From contig MBFK01000187.1 of NCBI GenBank assembly GCA_001704765.1, forward strand, positions 31,294 through 95,293: DNA of 64,000 bases. Direction: 5' to 3'. Of this stretch, positions 7,845 to 16,510 are shown one piece after another (within the stretch, counting starts at the first letter, position 1; every line of letters begins with the position of its first letter). Made by a program: the position numbers and the translations under genes. The notes under the pieces are model-generated. The model made no database searches. It was not told where the DNA came from and worked only from the letters and a program-made list of their open reading frames with translations. Source of the DNA: Sinorhizobium shofinae (GTDB lineage Bacteria > Pseudomonadota > Alphaproteobacteria > Rhizobiales > Rhizobiaceae).

Positions 7845-8827
7845 AGGCGCGCCTCCAGTCCGAAGAAGGGGGCGGCGGTGCGCACGATGGTGTCGAGGTC
7901 GGAATATTGGGGCGTGAAGCCCAGCACCTCGCGGGCAAGCTTCGCGTCGGCGTAGAGGATCGGCGGGTCGCCGGCCCGACGGGGGCGGATCGCCACCGGG
8001 ACATCGCGTCCGGTGACCTCGCCGATCGCACTCAGCACCTCCCGGACCGAGAAGCCGCGACCGGATCCCAGGTTGAGCGCGAGGTTCTTACCGCCCCCGG
8101 CAAGATGCCGGTACGCGAGCACGTGCGCCCGCGCGAGGTCGGCGACGTGAATGTAGTCGCGCACGCAGGTCCCGTCGGCGGTGTCGTAATCATCGCCGAA
8201 GACCTCGAGCTTGCCGATCCGGCCCGCTGCCGCCATGAGCGCGCGCGGAATGAGATGCGTCTCCGGGTCGTGCCATTCGCCAAGGTCGCCTTCCGGATCG
8301 GCTCCGCAGGCGTTGAAATAGCGCAGCGCCACATAGGAGACTCCGAAGGCACCGGCGTAGTCGGACAGCATGTGTTCGGCAATCAGCTTCGTTCTGCCAT
8401 AAGGGTTGATCGGTTCTTGCGGCGTCGCCTCGTCGATCGGCAGCACGGCAGGCACACCATAGGTGGCGCAGCTCGACGAAAAGATCACTTTTCCAAGCCC
8501 CGTCCGCCTGCAGGCGTCGAGTAGCGACAACGTCCCGCAGACATTGTTGTGGTAGTATTTCGCGGGGTCCGCGACGGACTCGCCGACATAGGCCGACGCG
8601 GCGAAATGGATCACGGCGTCCGGCGCATGGCGCTCGATGACCTCGGTGAGATGGGCCGAGTCAAGAATATCTCCCTCGATGAACGGCCCCCAGCGTACCG
8701 ACGAGCGGTTGCCGGTCGTCAGATTGTCATAGGTAACGGGCTCAAAACCCTCCAAACGAAGAAGCTTTGCGGTATGGCTGCCGATATAGCCGGCGCCGCC
8801 GGTGACGAGGATGCGTGGCGTGTCCAT
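7841..8827 (-). CDS. uxe: UDP-sugar 4-epimerase (probable UDP-xylose 4-epimerase)
   Basis: A 328-residue extended short-chain dehydrogenase. GGAGYIGSH binds NAD, SSSCATYG holds the catalytic Ser/Thr region and YGRTK the Tyr-Lys pair, as in GalE. It interconverts C4 epimers of UDP-sugars by transient oxidation. GalE and the UDP-xylose 4-epimerase cannot be separated safely by motif. The call rests on its ATGA overlap with the UDP-xylose synthase gene, the same pairing as the characterised uxs-uxe genes of S. meliloti pSymB, where the product is UDP-arabinose. A galactose role remains possible. Confidence 0.8.
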   Translation of the reverse strand: MDTPRILVTGGAGYIGSHTAKLLRLEGFEPVTYDNLTTGNRSSVRWGPFIEGDILDSAHLTEVIERHAPDAVIHFAASAYVGESVADPAKYYHNNVCGTLSLLDACRRTGLGKVIFSSSCATYGVPAVLPIDEATPQEPINPYGRTKLIAEHMLSDYAGAFGVSYVALRYFNACGADPEGDLGEWHDPETHLIPRALMAAAGRIGKLEVFGDDYDTADGTCVRDYIHVADLARAHVLAYRHLAGGGKNLALNLGSGRGFSVREVLSAIGEVTGRDVPVAIRPRRAGDPPILYADAKLAREVLGFTPQYSDLDTIVRTAAPFFGLEARL

Positions 8828-9873
8828 CAGGCGACCTCCATGAGTTCCCTGTCCGACTGAGTGAGAAGCGCGTCGAAATGGCCGATCGTCTGCGCAAGGC
8901 CGGCCGAAAGATCGACCCTGGGGCGCCAGCCGAGTTCCCGTTCGGCAAGCGAGATGTCAGGGCGGCGCTGACGCGGGTCGTCGACCGGCAGGGGTCTGTA
9001 GACGATCTTCGATCGCGAGCCGGTGAGTTCGATCACCTGTTCGGCGAGTTCTCCGATCGTGAATTCCGCCGGATTGCCGAGATTGATCGGCCCGGTGAGC
9101 GATGCCGGCGAGGCCATCACGCGAATGATGCCGTCAATCAGATCATCGACGAAACAGAAGGAGCGAGTCTGCGAACCATTGCCATAGATCGTGATGTCTT
9201 CGCCCTTGAGCGCCTGGACGATGAAGTTCGAGACGACGCGGCCGTCGTCCGGGCGCATCCGTGGACCATAGGTGTTGAAGATGCGGACCACCTTGATCTC
9301 GACCTGACGGGCCCTGTGGAAATCGAAGAGCAGGGTTTCCGCGCAACGCTTGCCTTCGTCGTAGCAGGAGCGCGGGCCGAAGGTGTTGACGTTGCCCCAG
9401 TAGCTCTCCACCTGCGGGTGGATCTGCGGATCACCGTAGATCTCCGACGTCGAGGCCTGGAAGATGCGCGCTCCGTAGCGTGCCGCAAGCTCAAGCATGT
9501 TGAGCGTGCCGAGCACACAGGTCTTCGTTGTATGGATGGGATCGGCCTGATAATGCGGCGGCGATGCCGGGCAGGCAAGATTGTAGATTTCGTCGACGTC
9601 GAGGTCGATCGGTTCGACGACATCGTGGACGATCAGACGGAAGCCGTCGAAGCGCTTCAGATGCTCCACATTCTGGCGCATCCCGGTTGAGAAATTATCG
9701 GCGCAGATAACCTGATGTCCTGCCTCGAGAAGCAGTTCGCAAAGATGTGACCCCAGGAAACCTGCGCCGCCAGTTACCAGAATCCGCTTCTGGATTTCCA
9801 GTCTCTGCAATACACTATCTTCATAGATTAATTTTTCTAAATTTCCGCTGAGTACATTTTTCAAATTTGTCAT
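8827..9873 (-). CDS. uxs: UDP-glucuronate decarboxylase (UDP-xylose synthase)
   Basis: A 348-residue NAD-dependent decarboxylase that turns UDP-glucuronate into UDP-xylose. GGAGFLGSHLC is the NAD fold, STSEIYGDP the catalytic Thr/Ser-Glu region and CYDEGKR the Tyr-Lys pair; YDEGKR is characteristic of Uxs proteins. VVRIFNTYGPRM and RSFCFVDDL are also family signatures. The ATG at 9873 is preferred to a TTG at 9885 because GGGG lies six bases upstream. It is the first gene of the five-gene operon, and a long AT-rich leader with inverted repeats precedes it. UDP-glucuronate must come from elsewhere, since no UDP-glucose dehydrogenase gene is in the window. Confidence 0.88.
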   Translation of the reverse strand: MTNLKNVLSGNLEKLIYEDSVLQRLEIQKRILVTGGAGFLGSHLCELLLEAGHQVICADNFSTGMRQNVEHLKRFDGFRLIVHDVVEPIDLDVDEIYNLACPASPPHYQADPIHTTKTCVLGTLNMLELAARYGARIFQASTSEIYGDPQIHPQVESYWGNVNTFGPRSCYDEGKRCAETLLFDFHRARQVEIKVVRIFNTYGPRMRPDDGRVVSNFIVQALKGEDITIYGNGSQTRSFCFVDDLIDGIIRVMASPASLTGPINLGNPAEFTIGELAEQVIELTGSRSKIVYRPLPVDDPRQRRPDISLAERELGWRPRVDLSAGLAQTIGHFDALLTQSDRELMEVA

Positions 9874-10206
9874 AAATATCCCCAATAAAACTTGAAGTTA
9901 TCAATTCAATATGTATCTCAGGCGGCATTATAATTACGTGATAAAAATTATATACACTCGAGATATGTTCAACACCGCTACTCAATACTTGGTGTTGACT
10001 ATGAGTGTATGATTACAGTTGTCAGGGGCGATTGTCATTATCGTGCGATCCAGATAGTTATCGCACCGTGCATTTCTACTCAAAATGGCGTAGAACTAGA
10101 GCTAAGTGCTGAGTGGGCTCTTTACGACGCCATACACCGATGCGGCGGTGTAGGTAGCCGCGCCCAGAACGCGTAGTCGCCTGCATTCGAGGGCGGGAGA
10201 GTTTGT
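9874..10206. promoter_or_regulatory. AT-rich divergent promoter region uxs / araC-type regulator
   Basis: This 333-base gap is much more AT-rich than its surroundings. It holds a nested dyad (9952-10010, listed separately) and a second inverted repeat, GTGCGAT (10043-10049) with ATCGCAC (10060-10066). It must carry the promoters of the uxs operon (minus) and of the AraC-type gene (plus). No open frame of interest was seen in it. Confidence 0.55.
9952..10010. repeat. Nested inverted repeat upstream of uxs
   Basis: Outer arms ATACACTC (9952-9959) and GAGTGTAT (10003-10010) and inner arms TCAACACC (9969-9976) and GGTGTTGA (9991-9998) are each perfect over eight bases and share a centre to within a base or two. 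This could be an operator for the divergent AraC-type regulator or a stem in the uxs leader. Confidence 0.55.
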
Positions 10207-11367
10207 ATGGGTGATCGTCCTACAGGGCCTGAGTCGGAGGAGGATCCGGCCGGGGCGCCTGCAACGCAGCCGGAACGCCGCCGTTGGCCGCGTGAGGCCC
10301 CGGTCCAAGCCGCCCCGCGCTCGGTTGCGCTGCCGGCGCTGACGCCTATGCATTTTTCGACGCGCGATCTTCAACCGGCAGAGCAGTTTCAGGCCTGGCG
10401 AGCGCACATGGCGCCTCTGGTCGAGGTCAGATTGCCTGACAGCATTCCGCTCGAGGATGGGTTTGTCGCGGAGCAGACCGCTTGGCATTTCGGCAATCTG
10501 CTCATCGTTCAACAGCGCGCGCCGGGCCACAGCTACCTGCGCCCGCAGGCGATGCTACGCGCCAGCCCGATCGATCATTGGTATGTGGAACTGCTTCATA
10601 GCGGCATGAGCTGGACGGAAGTCGATCGCCGCGTCGTTGAGAACGGGCCAGGCAGGCTGGTGTTTCGCTCGCTCGGCTATCCCTTTCGCGGACGGACGAC
10701 GGCGACGGACGCCATTCTTCTCTTCATGCCCTACGAGCTTTTCGCCGACGATGCCGCCGTGCTGGGCGGATCCAACAATGCGGTGTTGTCGGGCAACCTG
10801 GCCGATCTGCTGATCAACTACATCAACGGCATCGAGCCGAGCCTCGACCGCCTGACGGCGGAGGAGATACCGCGGATCGTCCACACAGTGCGCGACATGG
10901 TTGTCGCTTGCGTCGCCTCGTCGGCGAGACCGGATGCGGCCGGGCCCCAGACGAACAAGGGAATGATGGAGCGGGCGCATCGGTATATCCATCTCAACTT
11001 GCACTCGGCCGACCTGACGCCGGATGCTATTGGCCGCGCGATCGGCATCTCGCGCACCCGGCTTTACCAACTGTTCGAATCGAGTGGCGGTGTTCTCAAC
11101 TATATCCGCAGGCGCCGGCTCCAGCAGGCGTATGCGGCGCTCAGCGATCCGGCGGACAGCCGGCCGATCGCCGAGATCGCCGAGGCCGCCGGTTTCGACG
11201 TCGCCGCCAATTTCACCCGTGCCTTCAGTAACGAATTCGGGGTGAGCCCCCGGGAAATCAGAAAGGCCGCGGCGGCGGCGGCGGAGCGCCCCGTGGCGCG
11301 GTTCGCTCAGACCGGGCGGCATCGTGGATCAACGATCGGAGACTGGCTCAAGGCGCTCGGCAAGTGA
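10207..11367 (+). CDS. AraC-family transcriptional regulator
   Basis: A 386-residue regulator. Residues ~45-230 form an AraC-binding-like sensor domain (starts FSTRDLQPAEQFQAWR). The C-terminal ~100 residues hold two helix-turn-helix motifs: LTPDAIGRAIGISRTRLYQL, then RPIAEIAEAAGFDVAANFTR followed by FGVSPREIR. The ATG at 10207 has GGGAGAG upstream; a later ATG at 10348 is possible because the first 47 residues are low-complexity and Pro/Arg-rich. It is divergent from uxs with 333 bases between, so regulation of the polysaccharide operon is plausible. The ligand is unknown. It converges on bgrV. Confidence 0.85.
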   Translation: MGDRPTGPESEEDPAGAPATQPERRRWPREAPVQAAPRSVALPALTPMHFSTRDLQPAEQFQAWRAHMAPLVEVRLPDSIPLEDGFVAEQTAWHFGNLLIVQQRAPGHSYLRPQAMLRASPIDHWYVELLHSGMSWTEVDRRVVENGPGRLVFRSLGYPFRGRTTATDAILLFMPYELFADDAAVLGGSNNAVLSGNLADLLINYINGIEPSLDRLTAEEIPRIVHTVRDMVVACVASSARPDAAGPQTNKGMMERAHRYIHLNLHSADLTPDAIGRAIGISRTRLYQLFESSGGVLNYIRRRRLQQAYAALSDPADSRPIAEIAEAAGFDVAANFTRAFSNEFGVSPREIRKAAAAAAERPVARFAQTGRHRGSTIGDWLKALGK

Positions 11368-11441
11368 CGGATGAACGCAGCGCCGAGGCTGTGAGCTTAA
11401 GCTGGCCTGACGGCGTGCGACGCTATTTGCGCGGCGAAATT

Positions 11442-11780
11442 TCAGCCGAGCCTGAGGTCGATGCCCGGGTGCAACTTTTTGAGGTTTGGCAGCGACTTGG
11501 ACTGCCAGTGAAACTCCGAACTTCCGCGCACGGTGAACTGGACGTTCGGCCTCTTGCGGGCCTCGATCGTCAGCTTGGCGAGCAGGTTGATGCCGGACGA
11601 ATTGAGAAACTGCAAACTGGTGACGTCGATCGTAACGCGGTCCGGCTCGGCTTCAAGAATGCTCATCACCAAGGAATATATCGGCGCATAGGCCTCCGTG
11701 CTCGGCAGGCGCATGGTCCCATCGAAATAGATGTCCTTGCCCTCCGACCAAACGCGATACTCTTCTTCCTTGATTTCCAT
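11442..11780 (-). CDS. bgrV: STAS-domain partner-switch protein BgrV
   Basis: A 112-residue single STAS-like domain. The phospho-acceptor loop reads TSLQFLNSSGINLL, with S62 as the likely phosphorylated serine, by comparison with SSG in SpoIIAA. It is the last gene of the minus-strand operon bgrRSTUWV. In S. meliloti this protein is reported to be phosphorylated by BgrW, dephosphorylated by BgrU, and in its unphosphorylated form to inhibit the diguanylate cyclase BgrR. The gene starts 15 bases after bgrW. Residues and gene order agree with that model. Direct contact with BgrR in this strain is inferred. Confidence 0.85.
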   Translation of the reverse strand: MEIKEEEYRVWSEGKDIYFDGTMRLPSTEAYAPIYSLVMSILEAEPDRVTIDVTSLQFLNSSGINLLAKLTIEARKRPNVQFTVRGSSEFHWQSKSLPNLKKLHPGIDLRLG

Positions 11781-11795
11781 ATTTTTCGCTGCCCA

Positions 11796-12356
11796 TCAAT
11801 TCGAGGGATCGGGGACTGTAATCGACGCATAGGTCTCCAGCGGGATCCGGCTCTCCTGTTCGCCGGATCCAAAAACCCAAGCGAAATGAGCGCCATAATC
11901 GCTCATCAGTGTCAGAAGGCCAAGTCCCGAGCCGCTGGGGCTCGCGCTCGATGCATTCTCTTCGATCCGTTTTATCAGAAGGTCACCCGGATCCCCCGTG
12001 GTGATCTCGGAAAGCAGATGCTGGAAACGCTGCGCCGTTTCCTGGTCGACGTAATTGGAGACCTTTGCCCGGAAGGCATTGGGCGCGACCGAGGCCTCGA
12101 CGACGATTTCGCCCGAGGCTCGGAACTTCACCGCATTTTCGATGAGCTCGTTTGTCAGATAGCCAACGTTGTGCCGAACCTCCTTGTAGAGATTGCGGGA
12201 TGTGCGATAGCGCAAGGCTACGAACTCGGCGACGAAATCCGAGGTCATCGCGCAGTGCTTCCAGCTCAAGTCGAGCGGGCCTTCGAACAGGCGAAGCGTG
12301 GTCACGTTATCGCCCGTACCGATGGCGAGGTCTGCCATTCCATATAAGGTCGTCAT
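11796..12356 (-). CDS. bgrW: Partner-switch serine kinase BgrW (HATPase-like)
   Basis: A 186-residue protein with an anti-sigma-kinase-type ATPase fold. The N-box is VGYLTNELIENAVKF and the G2 loop SGSGLGLLTLM. The usual DxGxG loop is degenerate (KVSNYVDQ), as in the SiaB-like group. It is predicted to phosphorylate the STAS protein BgrV encoded next. It starts four bases after bgrU ends, so expression is coupled. In S. meliloti it is described as the kinase of the switch that lowers or raises c-di-GMP for mixed-linkage glucan synthesis. Confidence 0.82.
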   Translation of the reverse strand: MTTLYGMADLAIGTGDNVTTLRLFEGPLDLSWKHCAMTSDFVAEFVALRYRTSRNLYKEVRHNVGYLTNELIENAVKFRASGEIVVEASVAPNAFRAKVSNYVDQETAQRFQHLLSEITTGDPGDLLIKRIEENASSASPSGSGLGLLTLMSDYGAHFAWVFGSGEQESRIPLETYASITVPDPSN

Positions 12357-12360
12357 CCGC

Positions 12361-14721
12361 TTACCTGTGTCTCATCACTACGACTGTTATATCATCGTGG
12401 ATCTTCTGTGTGCCGATATGCGCCATCAGATCCTCGATAATTCCCGCTTTGACGTCCTCGGCGCTGCGGCCGTGGCGACGACGAGCGCTTTCGCAAAGCC
12501 TTTCGATTCCGAACAGCTCTCCGTTCAGGCCCTCCGCCTCGGTCACGCCATCGGTGTGGAGAACGATCATGTCGCCCTGGGCAAAGGCGATCTCCAGCGT
12601 CGCCACGAAAGGCGAGATATCGGGCTCCAAGCCGATCGGCAGGCCGAGGTCGAGCGTATCGATCCGCTCGACGCTGCCGGCACCCCGCACCACGATCAGT
12701 TCCTCATGCTGGCCCGAAAGCATCAGGCGGTTTCCGTCATAGTCCAGGAAGGCAAGGGAGAGATGTTTGTTCGTGTTGGTTCTGACGATATTCTTGTAGA
12801 TGGCGCGATTTACCCGGTTGAGGAACTGCGACGGATCCATGTCGCCCGCCTCCTGCAGCGCCCGCGCGACCGATTGAACCATCAGCATCAGCACGCCGCT
12901 TTCAAGGCCGTGACCGGTCACGTCGCCGATGCCGATCTTCAGCCGGTCTCCGTCCCTCAGCACGTCATAATAGTCGCCACCGACTTCGTCGGCGGGCCGC
13001 ATGTAGGCGGCAATCTCGACGTCGGAAATTTCCTCGAGTTCACCCGCCTTCGGCAGGACCATCATCTGGATGCGACGGGCGACCGCCAGTTCGGCGCCGA
13101 GGCGCAAGTTCTCGCTGCGCAATTGCTCGTTCAGCGCCGAGATCTGCAGATTTGCCTCTTCGATTTCCTTTGTCCGGTCTTCGACGAGCTGCTCCAGGTT
13201 CTCGGTGTGATAGCTGATCTGCTCGGCCATTCGGTTGAAGGCGGCGCCCGCTTCGCCCACCTCGTCGCGCGTCGGAATATCGACCCGGACGGAATAGTCC
13301 TTGGTCTGGATGCGCCGGGCCGCGTCGGCGAGCGCGGTGATACCGCCGGTGATCCGCTTCGATATGGCAAACACCGCCGAGGTTACAAAGAGCAGCGACA
13401 CGAGCAGCGCCAGGACCTGGTAGATCAAGATCCTGTTCGTAGCCTCCGTGATGCCAGCCTGCGCGGCGAAGAGCGAGGCGTAGATTTCACGTTCCGGCAC
13501 GACGATGCCAAGCAACATGGATTCACGACGAACGGGGCCGGATACCCACAGGTTCGACGGCTGCAGCTGTTTCACGACGACGAGATAGGGCACCTTCTCG
13601 CCGTTTTCGTCGAGCAGGATATGCTGCAACAGCCCGTCCTGGTCCAAGGGCAATTTGGCGATCGCCGCTTGGGCGCTGTTGCGCAGCGAGCGATCGAGGC
13701 CCGTCACCCCCTGGCTGCTGGTGTCGCTCGACGACTGAAGGCCGATCACCTTTTCGCCGACCGGGTTGATGGCCACGACATTGCCGTCCGACATGGTGAG
13801 GAAACCGAAACCAGTGTCGGCGACCCGGACGCTCTCGACAATCTCGGCCAGTTGGTCGAGCGTGATATCGGCGCCGGCGGCACCCGCCACCCGCTTGCGG
13901 TCATAGGACCACAAGGGCTGGAAGAAGCTGACGATCAATTTGCCTGTAATCGCATCCGTATAGGGCGCCGTCTGGGTGATGTCGCTGTTGACTGGACGAG
14001 ACGCGGGGTTGTTGGCCCATTGCTCCCACGAATCGTAAAGCCCCGGGAAGAAAAATGGCCAGAAATCCGACTGATTGTGGCCCGGATAGAGCCGGTCGAA
14101 GGTCTGGGCCTGGTCGGTATAGGGGGCCGTCCTGAAAATCGGCCGCTCCTTAGGACCGATATAGTACATCTGCAGCTTCGACTGCCCGTTGGCCAGAAGG
14201 CTCGGAGCAACCAGATCGAGGACCGCGCTGTTCTCGATTTCCGTCTGGACCTCGGGCAAGGGGAGGTGCTTGGCATCGAGCAGATATCCCCAGACGCTGA
14301 CGACCGACAAGGGGCCGGGGCGGTTCTGGGCCCATCCGCCTTTCTCGTCATAGGTGACGGTCACGGCGCCGGGGGCGCCCCGTGACATGGCTTCGCCGAT
14401 CTGCGACTCTCTCACGGGGCGGTCGATCTGCCCCTGGAGCACGCCCGCAAGCGTGCCGACGTCGGAGTGAACCTGGTTGAGAAGCAGGTTGACGCGGGCG
14501 GCCGTCGTTTCCGCATAGGAACGGATATAGTCCTGGTTCGCCCTCTCCAGACCCTGGCCGACCTCTGCCGTGGCATCGCGGGACAGGCGCTGCACGTTGA
14601 AGAGTGCAAGGCCCCCGGTAACGAGCAGGTCGAAAAGCACCGCCCCGCCGACCACGAGGATGAACTTGGCGCGGAACGAACGCAAACCGAAGCGGGTGAT
14701 CTTTTGATCGAACGGGTTCAT
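12361..14721 (-). CDS. bgrU: Membrane-bound PP2C/SpoIIE-type serine phosphatase BgrU
   Basis: A 786-residue sensor phosphatase. A first helix (residues ~22-44) and a second (~430-450) bracket a large periplasmic double-Cache-like domain. A HAMP domain (KRITGGITALADAARRIQ), a coiled coil near 490-545 and a cytoplasmic SpoIIE/PP2C domain follow. Metal-binding aspartates appear in EVGGDYYD, GIGDVTGHGLESG, LHTDGVTEA and IHDDITVVV, so it should be active. It dephosphorylates the STAS partner, thereby coupling an unknown external signal to BgrR. The ATG overlaps the bgrT stop by four bases. The layout is close to SiaA of Pseudomonas. Confidence 0.88.
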   Translation of the reverse strand: MNPFDQKITRFGLRSFRAKFILVVGGAVLFDLLVTGGLALFNVQRLSRDATAEVGQGLERANQDYIRSYAETTAARVNLLLNQVHSDVGTLAGVLQGQIDRPVRESQIGEAMSRGAPGAVTVTYDEKGGWAQNRPGPLSVVSVWGYLLDAKHLPLPEVQTEIENSAVLDLVAPSLLANGQSKLQMYYIGPKERPIFRTAPYTDQAQTFDRLYPGHNQSDFWPFFFPGLYDSWEQWANNPASRPVNSDITQTAPYTDAITGKLIVSFFQPLWSYDRKRVAGAAGADITLDQLAEIVESVRVADTGFGFLTMSDGNVVAINPVGEKVIGLQSSSDTSSQGVTGLDRSLRNSAQAAIAKLPLDQDGLLQHILLDENGEKVPYLVVVKQLQPSNLWVSGPVRRESMLLGIVVPEREIYASLFAAQAGITEATNRILIYQVLALLVSLLFVTSAVFAISKRITGGITALADAARRIQTKDYSVRVDIPTRDEVGEAGAAFNRMAEQISYHTENLEQLVEDRTKEIEEANLQISALNEQLRSENLRLGAELAVARRIQMMVLPKAGELEEISDVEIAAYMRPADEVGGDYYDVLRDGDRLKIGIGDVTGHGLESGVLMLMVQSVARALQEAGDMDPSQFLNRVNRAIYKNIVRTNTNKHLSLAFLDYDGNRLMLSGQHEELIVVRGAGSVERIDTLDLGLPIGLEPDISPFVATLEIAFAQGDMIVLHTDGVTEAEGLNGELFGIERLCESARRRHGRSAEDVKAGIIEDLMAHIGTQKIHDDITVVVMRHR

Positions 14722-15896
14722 AGCGGCTTGCGCCCAGATGCTGCCCAGATCGGCCAGCCAGCGTAGCCCTTGGGGTGGAGGGCCGCGAAGATATGGTCGC
14801 GGAAACCCTGGCGGAAGCGTTCGATGAATTCCGGAGGATCGCCGCGCTTTACGGCCATTTCGCCGGCATAGACATTCTCCCAGGCGGTGATGACATCGGC
14901 GAAGTCCTGCGGTTCCCCGTCGAGATTGGTGACCATGAAGGATTCGACGAGGATGTCGTCGAATCCGGCATCGGCGAGATAGCGGCGGCTCTTCGGCCCG
15001 AGTTCCACGTCCATCTCGAAATGGCTGAACAGCTTGGCAACTTCGTTATAGGTCCATTGAATGCTTTGCGCTCGAGGTTCGCCGAGGCAGTGCGAATTCT
15101 TCTCGTTCGTTATGTACACGCGTCCGCCTGGCTTGCAGATCCGGTACAGCTCTTTCAGAAGCAGGTCCGGCTGGTTGAAGATCTGCAGCGAATGGCGGCA
15201 GGTCACCAAGTCGAACTGATTGTCCTCGAGCAGCATCTCGGACGCGTCGCCGTAGGTGTATTCGATATCCGAAATGCCGAAATTCGTCGCTACGTCGCGG
15301 GCATAGGCAAGGCTCGCCCTCGAGTGGTCGAGCGCCACGATGCGTGCCGGCTGGAACTCCTTGCGCACCAGCACGGCGAAGTCGCCGATGCCGCAGCAAA
15401 TGTCGGCCATGACTATACCCGGGCGCATGCCGTGACGCGGCAGGATCGTGCGCTCGTGGCGCCACGTCATCTTGGTTTGCGTGCGCAGGATCGGAATGAA
15501 GCTGGTGTCTTCGACGAAGCTCTGGCCGGGATAGAATTTCGAATCGTAGACCTCGACCGTGATCTGCGGTTCGATGTTACCGAGGTGCCGGAACATCCGC
15601 TCGGTCCAGCCGACGACGCTCGACGTGACGACGACGAAGCGGATATCCGAGCGCGTGCGGCAGGCGTCCAGGACCACGCGGGAAAAGGCATGGAAGGCCG
15701 TATTGTTCATCTGCGCGAGGCGCTTCACATTGATGTAGAGGACGCCGCGCGCCTCTTCGATCGCGTTCCTGAACGTCGAAATGCTGTGAGAAATCTCGTC
15801 GACGGAGCGCGGCCGGATGACGCCGGCAAAGGCGAACTCCTGGCTGTTGGCGTCGAATTCTGCCTGGAAAGGCGCTGAAAGGATTGCCGTACTCAA
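14718..15896 (-). CDS. bgrT: STAS-like domain fused to class I methyltransferase, BgrT
   Basis: A 392-residue two-domain protein. Residues ~10-125 look like a STAS domain; in the phospho-acceptor loop AQMNNTAFHAF a threonine (T66) stands where BgrV has S62. Residues ~150-330 are a class I SAM-dependent methyltransferase, with motif I ADICCGIGDF (164-173), an acidic residue in VALDHS, and FDLVTCRHSLQ as motif IV. The target of methylation is unknown. It overlaps bgrS and bgrU by four bases each. Its place in the partner-switch operon suggests that the methyltransferase is gated by phosphorylation or by partner binding. That is inference from the fusion. Confidence 0.78.
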   Translation of the reverse strand: MSTAILSAPFQAEFDANSQEFAFAGVIRPRSVDEISHSISTFRNAIEEARGVLYINVKRLAQMNNTAFHAFSRVVLDACRTRSDIRFVVVTSSVVGWTERMFRHLGNIEPQITVEVYDSKFYPGQSFVEDTSFIPILRTQTKMTWRHERTILPRHGMRPGIVMADICCGIGDFAVLVRKEFQPARIVALDHSRASLAYARDVATNFGISDIEYTYGDASEMLLEDNQFDLVTCRHSLQIFNQPDLLLKELYRICKPGGRVYITNEKNSHCLGEPRAQSIQWTYNEVAKLFSHFEMDVELGPKSRRYLADAGFDDILVESFMVTNLDGEPQDFADVITAWENVYAGEMAVKRGDPPEFIERFRQGFRDHIFAALHPKGYAGWPIWAASGRKPL

Positions 15897-16408
15897 CTCA
15901 CAATTCCTTCGAGGGGGAGATCCACGATGATCGTTATCGACGGCTCATCCTCTTCCAGACGAATCTCGGCGTCGAAGTTGATCGCCAGGTCCAGGAGAAT
16001 GACCTCCCGACTTGGTGCGAGATCTGTTGAAATAGCGTCCAGATAACGTGCGTATGCGTCGTCCTTGCGGGTTCTCGCGACCGCTTCGCGGAAGAACCGT
16101 CGCTGGCGGGGCGGGCACGGGAAGGAGAGCTTCACGCGTTCCATCGGACCTTGCCGATAGACGGCGCAGCCGATGCGGCCCTCCGGCGAGCCGCCGCGAA
16201 ACGACACCTCCAGGAGCTCGTTGAGCGCAGAGGAGAAAAAGTTCGAGTGTCGCACCGGATCCGTCCGGTTGTGACTGATCATCCGCGCCATGTATGTCGA
16301 CAACTGATCGCAATGGTGCCAATCGGACAGAAAGGTCCCCATCTCCATCTCAAACTGGAGCAGGGGTTCGAACTTCGTTTCCGCTGGCTGCCTTTGCGCT
16401 GCGTTCAT
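15893..16408 (-). CDS. bgrS: BgrS, degenerate HATPase-like partner-switch protein
   Basis: A 171-residue protein if started at 16408, where GGAG lies eight bases upstream; an in-frame ATG at 16501 gives 202 residues but lacks a good ribosome site. HSNFFSSALNELLEVSF resembles the N-box of SiaB/BgrW-type kinases, and the C-terminal half has short beta-like stretches, but I see no clear glycine-rich ATP loop. It is the second gene of the bgr operon and overlaps bgrT by four bases. By position it may be the partner of the BgrT STAS domain. No experimental role is known to me. Confidence 0.65.
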   Translation of the reverse strand: MNAAQRQPAETKFEPLLQFEMEMGTFLSDWHHCDQLSTYMARMISHNRTDPVRHSNFFSSALNELLEVSFRGGSPEGRIGCAVYRQGPMERVKLSFPCPPRQRRFFREAVARTRKDDAYARYLDAISTDLAPSREVILLDLAINFDAEIRLEEDEPSITIIVDLPLEGIVS

Positions 16409-16510
16409 GCTGCTTTCTCCGACTGCATGAGCGAATCCTGATTCGCTCACTCCCATGACTATATCCGACCGGCTGCCATGGCCAGAACTCTCTAGCCGCA
16501 TCGAGCCCCG

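Noticed and set aside
12298..14385. A 695-residue plus-strand frame opposite bgrU
   Set aside because: It mirrors the SpoIIE-type gene codon by codon and shows no domain; high GC content keeps such antisense frames open.
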